The position numbers and the translations under genes are program-made. DNA of 64,000 bases from DATMER01 sp031390755. Lineage in GTDB: Bacteria; Acidobacteriota; Thermoanaerobaculia; Multivoradales; UBA5704. Under the pieces are notes generated by a model. The model had not been told where the DNA came from. It did no database searches and was given only the letters and a program-made list of their open reading frames with translations. This document shows, piece after piece, positions 55,289 to 64,000 of this stretch (positions within the stretch are counted from its first letter, which is position 1; every line of letters begins with the position of its first letter). Location: positions 1 to 64,000 of the forward strand of contig JANMTS010000175.1 in NCBI GenBank assembly GCA_031390755.1, in the 5' to 3' direction.

Positions 55289-55650
55289 ACTGGCCTGAGG
55301 AATCTGACCGCACCTCAGTCGACCCTCGAGGCATCCACGTCCGTAGGACGCGCGTGTCCGCAACCTGCGGCCCTCACCCCCGGTGTACATCCCGACGTCC
55401 CTTCAGGACTTGAGGGCGGGTGGGGTGGACAACCCGGCGCTGAAGCACCGGGCTTTATCCCGATGCCCCTTCGGGGCTGTCCGGGCGATCGACGGACGCT
55501 CGCAGAAGGTCGAAGGATCCTCGTAGGAGGCAGAAGGCTGACGGGGTGGATGGGTGGATCTCCACGGCAACGTCGTGGCGCGTGGCGTCGAGGCGGCTTG
55601 GAGGCGTGCTCATCGGCTGCCCGTTCACGGGCCAAGGACAGGCCACTCTG
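55289..55650. other. Non-coding region with hairpins resembling IS200/IS605 ends
   Basis: No gene seen. It holds a CCCGG/CCGGG hairpin near 55430-55452, within CCCGGCGCTGAAGCACCGGG, followed by CTTTATCCCGATGCC and a GCCCC-TTC-GGGGC hairpin. I recall similar sequence at the right ends of IS200/IS605 elements, but no transposase or TnpB is adjacent, so it may be a relic or coincidence. Confidence 0.35.
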
Positions 55651-55796
55651 GAACCATGAAGCCGGAGCGGAGTCGCGGCGTCCAAGACGCTCGCGGTCTC
55701 CGCTCCGTTCCATGTACACCTATGGCGGGAGACAGGCCTCCGGCTCTGGCCCGTCCCGGGTTTGGAAGGTAGTACATCGATTGTCAATGAACCTCC
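55651..55796 (+). repeat. Structured ~145-bp repeat, copy B
   Basis: Nearly identical to copy C (58190). Outer hairpin arms GGAGCGGAG (55664-55672) and CTCCGCTCC (55698-55706); inner pairing CGCG/CGCG plus GCGTC/GACGC. It contains CATGTACACCTATGGCGGGA and ends GATTGTCAATGAACC. Homology with copy C resumes around 55851-55931 (GTCAAGGACCAAAAAGT, TGGACGACTCT). Confidence 0.85.
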
Positions 55797-55959
55797 GGAC
55801 TGGATGCCTTCTCCGTCCGTCGCCGCACACTCTACAGAGTTTTCCAGGCCAGTCAAGGACCAAAAAGTACAGATTCTGGACGACTCTACCTTGGCTGGGG
55901 TCTCGCGGAGGCGTAGAAACTCCCACACTTGGAGCAGGGAGGGGTGATCCTCTGGGGCC

Positions 55960-56376
55960 TTACCTCAGGAACCGATCGACGATCTGCCTGGCCAGTGTCT
56001 TCAGATCGCCGAGATGCCGGTCCAGGATCGCGTCGAGGATGGCCGGGTCCAGCGTCTGGTACTCGTGAACCGCGATGTTTCGGAAACCGACCATGCGCCT
56101 CAGCCGAGCCGCGAGGTCGGCGTCGATGACGCCCCGCTCATGGAGGAGAGCGAACACTCCGCCGACCGAGTCCGGTGTGCCGTATCCCTCTGCGGAGACG
56201 AGATGACTGGCGAGGTCGATCGCCGCCTGGATGGCCCGTTGAAGGTTGAGCGACGAGATGTCGTCGATATCGACGGGAAGGAGCTCGGGCCGGCGGCCGC
56301 CGCGAACCTCCGCGATCCGAGCGAGGCAGCGGTCGATCGTGGCGATCTTGGCCGCCATCCGGTCTCGGTCGATCAC
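55960..56376 (-). CDS. hepT: HepT-like RNase toxin of a HepT/MntA system
   Basis: A 138-residue HEPN protein. The catalytic R-x4-H-x-Y motif is RNIAVHEY (Arg99, His104, Tyr106). HEPN RNases cleave RNA and are neutralised by polyadenylylation of the Tyr by the partner MntA. The start overlaps the MntA stop (ATGA). The locus is flanked by repeats B and C. Confidence 0.9.
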   Translation of the reverse strand: MIDRDRMAAKIATIDRCLARIAEVRGGRRPELLPVDIDDISSLNLQRAIQAAIDLASHLVSAEGYGTPDSVGGVFALLHERGVIDADLAARLRRMVGFRNIAVHEYQTLDPAILDAILDRHLGDLKTLARQIVDRFLR

Positions 56377-56771
56377 GCGCTCAGTCTCCGGAGCGTCTCC
56401 CTTTCCGCCTCGCGGCGGAGGGGCATCAGGTCGTCATAGAGGGAGAGGATGCGGAAGTAGGACACATGGCGGCGAACCGGGCTGCGGTCGACCACGAGGC
56501 GTCCATGCTTCAGAACCTGCATGCCGAGGATCGGAGAGACCCGGTCGAGATCGACGAGATCCACCTCGCGATGAAGGATCTCAACCAGGTCGGAGCGGGC
56601 GTCGAAGATCTCGAGGCCTTCCGGACGACGTCGGAAGAGACCGGCGAGATCGATATCCGAGTCGGCGGTTGCCGTGCCCGTGGCTTCGGAGCCGTAAACC
56701 CACAAGGCATCCAGTCCGAACCTCTCGTCGAGGAGGTCGGCGATCCCCTTGATCTGATCTGGCGTAACCAT
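56373..56771 (-). CDS. mntA: MntA-like nucleotidyltransferase antitoxin
   Basis: A 132-residue minimal nucleotidyltransferase with complete GS-x10-DxD motif: Gly27-Ser28, Asp39, Asp41 in VYGSEATGTATADSDIDL. It modifies and inactivates the HepT Tyr. Complete and intact, in contrast to the truncated nucleotidyltransferase at 41987. First gene of the pair on the minus strand. Confidence 0.9.
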   Translation of the reverse strand: MVTPDQIKGIADLLDERFGLDALWVYGSEATGTATADSDIDLAGLFRRRPEGLEIFDARSDLVEILHREVDLVDLDRVSPILGMQVLKHGRLVVDRSPVRRHVSYFRILSLYDDLMPLRREAERETLRRLSA

Positions 56772-56795
56772 GGCCGAACATCGTACCAGCGATGA

Positions 56796-56891
56796 CTAGC
56801 TAAAACGGTTCTCCGGACGATCACGCCTGCGGAGGTCCAAGGCCCGCGAGAGCTCTTCCGGAGAGTAGATCGGCAGGGCCTTGGCTTTCAG
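56796..56891 (-). pseudogene. Short protein-like fragment upstream of mntA
   Basis: On the minus strand 31 codons read KALPIYSPEELSRALDLRRR and end in RPENRFS just before mntA. Only a CTG could start it, and an in-frame stop lies close upstream. It looks like the C-terminal end of a lost gene. Confidence 0.35.
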
Positions 56892-57056
56892 TGTACGTCT
56901 CGCTGCGAGAGGCGGTCAAGAAGAGGAGTCCCGCGTCCTCGGGGCCTACCTCCGCGGATCCGTGCCGACGCCCGGCGGGCGAGCCCTGCTTGTCCCGGAT
57001 CCTCTTCCTGAGGTACCTCTTGAAGTGAGGAATCAAAAACAAGGAGGGAAACGCTC

Positions 57057-58154
57057 ATGAAGAAGGCGAACCAACTGTCCCGGCTCCTGGTGGCGATCCC
57101 GATGCTGGTCTCCGCCGCGGCGCACGCGCTCCCCACCAACCCCGACGTGTGCCACACGGTCCCCTGCACCCCCTGGGCGAGCGTCGCGGTCAACGTGCTC
57201 GTGCCCGGCACCGAGGCACACCAGCACCGCGACGCCCAGAACCTCTTCAATGTGAACGGCAGGTACAAGACCTACGCGGTCTGGGACGACCGCGCCTACC
57301 GCTACAACGCCATGGCGGACCGCCCCCTGTCCAAGGCGCTCGACATGCAGGACTACGGGCACGGCTTCATCAACCGGCCGCCGCGGTACCGGTTCGACAT
57401 CGCCGCGGGGACCGACGTGCCGCTCTGGGCGCGGCCCATCCTCACGCAGGTGATCGACCAGTGGGCCGACGACGTCAACGAGCTCACCAACAACTCCAAC
57501 ATGGTGGCGATCGAGACCAAGATCCAGTTCCGGCAGATCGCCCAGGGCGGGGAGATCCTGATCCGCTTCGCCAACTCGTTCCCGGTCCCCAACGGCGCCG
57601 GCGGCTCGAACGACATGCCGTTCCCCGAACCCTCCGAGATCTATCCGGACGGACAGGTGCCGGTGCCCCCCAACCCCGGCGGCGGAGCGCCGAAGGGTGG
57701 CCGCGACGCCGTCCTGGCCTACTGGACCCCGGCCTTGCGCATCCTCACCTTCAACCGCAAGCTCCTCGCGGCCAACAAGTGGTACCAGGACACGGGCAAC
57801 CCGGCCATGGACAACAACCCCATGAACATGCCGAACCAGTTCGACCTCTACACCACGGCGGTGCATGAGTGGGGGCACGTTCTCGGCCTCGACCACCCCG
57901 TGAACCCCATGATGGGCAACGTCATGTCCGGCGCCGGACAAGGGGAGCGCAACATGCCGAACGGGATCGTCCGCACGATCGACGGCGGCAGCCTGGACGG
58001 CGCGAAGAACCTCTATTCGGTGGCCCGCTGCCCGGCCGCGGCCGCCCCCCTGCCCGGCGGTGTCGAGGAGTGCGAGACCTGCCAGTCCTGCGACAGCTGC
58101 TGCCCGAACTTCGAGCCCTGCCCGGCCTGCCCGGTCTGCGTCCCGAAGCCCTGA
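57057..58154 (+). CDS. Secreted matrixin-type metalloprotease
   Basis: A 365-residue protein with a Sec signal (cleavage near AHALPTNP). The zinc-binding HEWGHVLGLDH matches HExxHxxGxxH of metzincins, and NVMSG supplies the Met-turn. It ends in a Cys-rich tail (CETCQSCDSCC, then CPACPVCVPKP). Probably an extracellular endopeptidase. The ATG has AAGGAGGG upstream. Repeat copy C starts 36 bp after the stop. Confidence 0.88.
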   Translation: MKKANQLSRLLVAIPMLVSAAAHALPTNPDVCHTVPCTPWASVAVNVLVPGTEAHQHRDAQNLFNVNGRYKTYAVWDDRAYRYNAMADRPLSKALDMQDYGHGFINRPPRYRFDIAAGTDVPLWARPILTQVIDQWADDVNELTNNSNMVAIETKIQFRQIAQGGEILIRFANSFPVPNGAGGSNDMPFPEPSEIYPDGQVPVPPNPGGGAPKGGRDAVLAYWTPALRILTFNRKLLAANKWYQDTGNPAMDNNPMNMPNQFDLYTTAVHEWGHVLGLDHPVNPMMGNVMSGAGQGERNMPNGIVRTIDGGSLDGAKNLYSVARCPAAAAPLPGGVEECETCQSCDSCCPNFEPCPACPVCVPKP

Positions 58155-58189
58155 GGTCCCGGGAGACCCGGGGAGGGCGCGTTGCAGAT

Positions 58190-58333
58190 ACCACGAAGCC
58201 GGAGCGGAGTCGCGGCGTCCAAGACGCTCGCGGTCTCCGCTCCGTTCCATGTACACCTATGGCGGGAGACAGGCCTCCGGCTCAGGCCCGTCCCGGGTTT
58301 GGAAGGTAGTACATCGATTGTCAATGAACCTCC
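58190..58333 (+). repeat. Structured ~145-bp repeat, copy C
   Basis: Very close to copy B over its whole length, with the same hairpins and the GATTGTCAATGAACC end (58316-58330). Further homology to B at 58388-58466 (GTCAAGGACCAAAAAGT, TTTTGGACGACTCT). The next element uses its 3' end as one of two inverted repeats. Confidence 0.85.
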
Positions 58334-58848
58334 TCGCAGCCTGCTTCTCTGCGAAGACTGCGCATCATGCAGGGTCTTCGGATCGGCGTCAAGGACCAAA
58401 AAGTCTATATTTTGGACGACTCTCCTCCAGGGGGCAGCGGAATGTGTAGAAAACCCACATTTTGGCTCTTGACTGGCGCCGCACGGCCTCTATAGTAGGG
58501 CTCGTCTTCGGTGGGAGCTTTCCGGGTCCGCAGAGACGCTTCTCCGGCGGCTACGAAGGTTTCCCGGTCATCGGGAAAGGTTCTCCGGCGGCCGCGAACC
58601 TTATCCCGCGGCAGATAAGGTTATTTGGGACGGGAGAAGGTTGTCCGGCGCGGGAGAAGCTTGTTCTGGCTTCGAGAAGGTTATCCCGCGGCAAAGAAGG
58701 ATTCCCGGCGACCGGGAAAGCTTATCTGCGGCGGGAGAAGGTTATTTGCGGCGGGATAACCTTCTCGGCGGCGGGAGAAGGTTATCCGCCGCGGGAGAAC
58801 CTTCTCGACCGCGGGAGAAGGTTCGTAGAAGGGGGTTCATTGACAATC
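58316..58848. repeat. Inverted-repeat-bounded segment with a 20-bp-period array
   Basis: Perfect 15-bp inverted repeats GATTGTCAATGAACC (58316-58330) and GGTTCATTGACAATC (58834-58848) enclose 533 bp. From about 58555 to 58829 the anchor GAGAAGG or its complement recurs every 20 bp (fourteen units; two spacings are 21). Some units are inverted: GGATAACCTTCTC (58754-58766) pairs perfectly with GAGAAGGTTATCC (58775-58787). A 20-bp period cannot encode a protein repeat in one frame, so this is not coding. Confidence 0.8.
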
Positions 58849-59258
58849 TGGAGGGGTGGCGGCTGCCGAGTCCAAGGCCACCGCCATCCCGACCCGGGAA
58901 GCCCGCTTGGCGGGGAGGGGGTGGAAAAGGCCGGAGGTGTGCGCAGGCGGAGAGCCGCTTCGCACGGCTCCGAGGACCGGGGGTGCTTCCGTGACGCGCT
59001 GGACCTCCCCGACTTTTTGTTGTTGCAGGAGGGGCTGGCGGTTAAGGCTCTTAGCGGTTGTTTGGGAAGTCCCTTCCTCGGGCGGCCTCAGGCCTCGGAA
59101 CCAGCCTTTCCAAACACCCTCTCAGTCGACGCGCTTCCTCTGGATGCCACGCATCGGGCGGAGTTGCTCAGTCGCCTCGCGTCCCGACTCGTCGTCTAGA
59201 GAATCATTGATGGCTTTGAGCAGCAGCTGGCTCTCCTGCCGGTCGAGGAATTCGCCAA
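58849..59258. other. No clear gene
   Basis: An open frame crosses this area but has no SD and low-complexity residues. The last part (59119-59199) reads LSVDALPLDATHRAELLSRL and continues to a TAG, faintly like addiction-module component antitoxins; it could be a decayed fragment. Confidence 0.35.
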
Positions 59259-59459
59259 GGGCGCGTGCATTTCAAGCGCTCGGTCGCGGAGGGAAACCTT
59301 GTCGTTCTTCACTGCCACCAGGAGTGGCCGACCGATGCGGACAAGGACTGGGCCGGCATCGACATCTTCCGCTTCGACGAGGAGGGAAAGATCGTCGAGC
59401 ATTGGGACGTCCTGCAGGTCGTGCCCGCGCAGTCCGCCAACGAGAACACTCTGTTCTAG
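59259..59459 (+). pseudogene. C-terminal fragment of a SnoaL-like (NTF2-fold) protein
   Basis: The last ~66 codons of a SnoaL-like protein: GRVHFKRSVAEGNLVVLHCH, then WAGIDIFRFDEEGKIVEHWD and the NENTLF end. The N-terminal half of the domain is missing and upstream sequence is unrelated, so it is a truncated gene. Confidence 0.65.
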
Positions 59460-59473
59460 GGCCGATTCGACCG

Positions 59474-60043
59474 ATGAACCGTGATCTGTTCGGCAAGGCG
59501 CTGGCAAAGCAGCTGTATCCGTTGCTGCGGAAGGACGGATTCCGTGGTTCCGGTGCAACTCTTCGCCGGATCGAGGGGCCGGTCATCCATGTGTTCAACG
59601 TTCAGGGCAGCACGAGCGCCGATCGCTGTTATCTCAATCTTGGAGCCCATCTGGCCTTTCTGACAACCGTCGGCGGCGGTGACGTTGCGCCAGAGAAGAT
59701 CCAGGAAAGCCACTGCATCTTTCGGGACCGGATCGATTCACCGCGCCCGCTTCCGGAGGGCTGGATGTATGGCGAATCGGAGGAAGAGATGGAGCGCAAC
59801 GTCGAGCGGGTGATCGACGCGTGGCATGCCCAGGGCGTGCCCTTCTTCGCCCGCTACAGGCGTTTTCCGGATGACTTCATTCTCCTGGTGAATGACCCGG
59901 GCGCCGAGGATCTGCACCCCTTTTATGCTTTGCACCTGGCTAGGGTGGCCACTCACCTCGGCTTGAAGGACCGGGCGAAGACGATCGCCCGGTCCGCACT
60001 CGATCGCACCGGCCCGCGGACCGTCTGGCTGTACAGGGAGCTG

Positions 60044-60061
<18 letters not shown>
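59474..60061 (+). CDS. DUF4304 domain protein
   Basis: A 195-residue protein opening with MNRDLFGKALAKQLYPLLRK and the family's GFRGSGATLRRI, matching DUF4304, of unknown function. The ATG is 14 bp after the SnoaL fragment. It overlaps the convergent peptidase gene by 18 bp. Confidence 0.8.
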
Positions 60062-63106
<3,045 letters not shown>

Positions 63107-63241
63107 CCGAGATCCTCCGGGGTGGGCGGTGATGCGGGGCATCCTATCGCCATCTCGAGGCGACGGCGCGCCGCCTTGGCAGGGCTGAGCCATCGGCGGA
63201 TGGCGGATGGCTAAGATAGACTCCTCGCAATTGGAGGATCC

Positions 63242-63919
63242 ATGAAGACACCGCTCGTTCTGTCCGCCCTCGTTGCGTTGGTTCTGGCCGCTTCCGTTCA
63301 CGCCGATCCTGGGCCGGCAGAAGCCCGCGCTAAGCTCGACGAGGATGGGCTCGCGGTCACGCCGGAGGCGTTCTTGCAGGCGGTCGCCGAAGGCGATGCG
63401 AAGCATGCGGCGCTCTTCGTGGAAGCCGGCATCGATCCCTCGGTGAAGAATGCCGCGAATCAGACGGCGCTCTGGATCGCAGTGGAGCAGCACAAGCTCG
63501 ACGTCGTCCGGGCGCTGATCGAGAGCGGAGTGGCGCCGGACGCGAAGAATGCGCCTTCCGGAGCGTACGGGAAGACGATCGTCTTCGCTGCGGTCGACAC
63601 GGGAGACGCGGCCCTCGTGGACGTGCTCGCCAAGGCGGGCGCCGCCGTCGACGCGGCCAACGAGTACGGCGTGACTCCGCTCTCCGAGGCGGCGCGCGTC
63701 GGGAACATGGACCTGTGCAAGGTCCTGCTCAAGGCGGGAGCCGATCCCAACGCCGCGCCGGGCGGATTTCCGCTGCTGTACGGCCCGGTCAACGAGAACC
63801 ATGTCGAGGTGGTCAAGCTCCTGCTCGCCTCCGGCGCCAGGCTGGGCGAGCACAAGCAGGCGCTGATCGAAGCGGCCAAGGAGCCGGAGCTGCGCGCCCT
63901 GCTGGAAGCGGCCGAGTAG
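63242..63919 (+). CDS. Exported ankyrin-repeat protein
   Basis: A 225-residue protein with a Sec signal (cleavage near SVHADPG) and about five ankyrin repeats, for example ANQTALWIAVEQHKLDVVRALIESG and EYGVTPLSEAARVGNMDLCKVLL. Binding scaffold in the periplasm. SD GGAGG. Confidence 0.85.
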   Translation: MKTPLVLSALVALVLAASVHADPGPAEARAKLDEDGLAVTPEAFLQAVAEGDAKHAALFVEAGIDPSVKNAANQTALWIAVEQHKLDVVRALIESGVAPDAKNAPSGAYGKTIVFAAVDTGDAALVDVLAKAGAAVDAANEYGVTPLSEAARVGNMDLCKVLLKAGADPNAAPGGFPLLYGPVNENHVEVVKLLLASGARLGEHKQALIEAAKEPELRALLEAAE

Positions 63920-63965
63920 GCAGGGAAGACATCTCTTCCGGCCCTGGACTTCCCGGTATACGGCC

Positions 63966-64000
63966 ATGCTGACCCTCGTCCACACGGCCCTGCGCCGGCC
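63966..64000 (+). CDS. Possible start of a further gene, cut by the window end
   Basis: An ATG opens MLTLVHTALRR, open to the end. Too little sequence to identify, and no SD is evident. Confidence 0.25.
   Translation, partial: MLTLVHTALRR

Noticed and set aside
44833..58333. Integron attC sites for the ~145-bp repeats
   Set aside because: I see no clear RYYYAAC/GTTRRRY core pair and no integrase, and the copies are too far apart for cassettes.
58555..58829. CRISPR-like array
   Set aside because: Units are contiguous, degenerate and partly inverted; there are no unique spacers and no cas genes.
58462..59199. A plus-strand ORF across the 20-bp array
   Set aside because: A 20-bp period changes frame each unit, so the translation is not a true repeat protein.

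Overview
The window is a high-GC chromosomal segment most consistent with an acidobacterium, possibly of the Thermoanaerobaculia type. This is inferred from family content, not from a marker gene: VWFA-related acidobacterial domain proteins, GWxTD-VWA proteins, an ADOP-type permease, an alternative complex III, and ELWxSDGT-repeat secreted proteins. No rRNA, tRNA or CRISPR array was recognised.

The left half (1-33.3 kb) is a dense respiratory supercluster. Genes at 1-9.3 kb encode alternative complex III (ActB C-terminus to ActF), a small membrane protein, a SCO copper chaperone and a caa3-type oxidase whose subunit I carries YSHPAVY (A2-like). At 9.4-12.7 kb, on the minus strand, are a TonB-dependent receptor and an exported CbiX-like protein, preceded by an operator-like palindrome and a leader hairpin. 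At 14.0-14.7 kb is a PIN-domain pair. At 14.8-22.4 kb are a HEAT protein, Rieske protein, split cytochrome b, a 1008-residue eight-CxxCH cytochrome and a cupredoxin-like lipoprotein. At 22.5-25.1 kb are a TPR/zinc-finger protein, a tiny secreted protein and an alpha/beta hydrolase. At 25.2-33.3 kb are CtaB, an ABC-2 exporter, a second SCO protein and a second oxidase, which is A1-like (HPEVY), with two small membrane proteins embedded in the operon.

The middle (33.4-44.8 kb) holds three secreted VWA proteins and a YhaM-like nuclease whose stop codon lies in a MITE-like repeat. Next come the 3' remnant of a further VWA paralogue and a graveyard of toxin-antitoxin genes: a truncated nucleotidyltransferase, an orphan BrnA-like antitoxin, a frameshifted gene and an orphan addiction-module antitoxin. 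An AT-richer Ser/Thr kinase with its own promoter lies among them.

The right part (44.8-64 kb) is accessory: an ADOP permease, a YCII/ECF sigma pair, a CPBP protease, a repeat-rich secreted protein, GNAT, a methyltransferase, HepT/MntA, a matrixin, DUF4304, an M14 peptidase and an ankyrin protein. Three copies of a structured ~145-bp repeat (44.83, 55.65, 58.19 kb) punctuate it. Beside the third copy lies a 533-bp stretch bounded by perfect 15-bp inverted repeats and filled with a 20-bp-period array of direct and inverted units. I consider that repeat family and bounded array the most unusual structure in the window.
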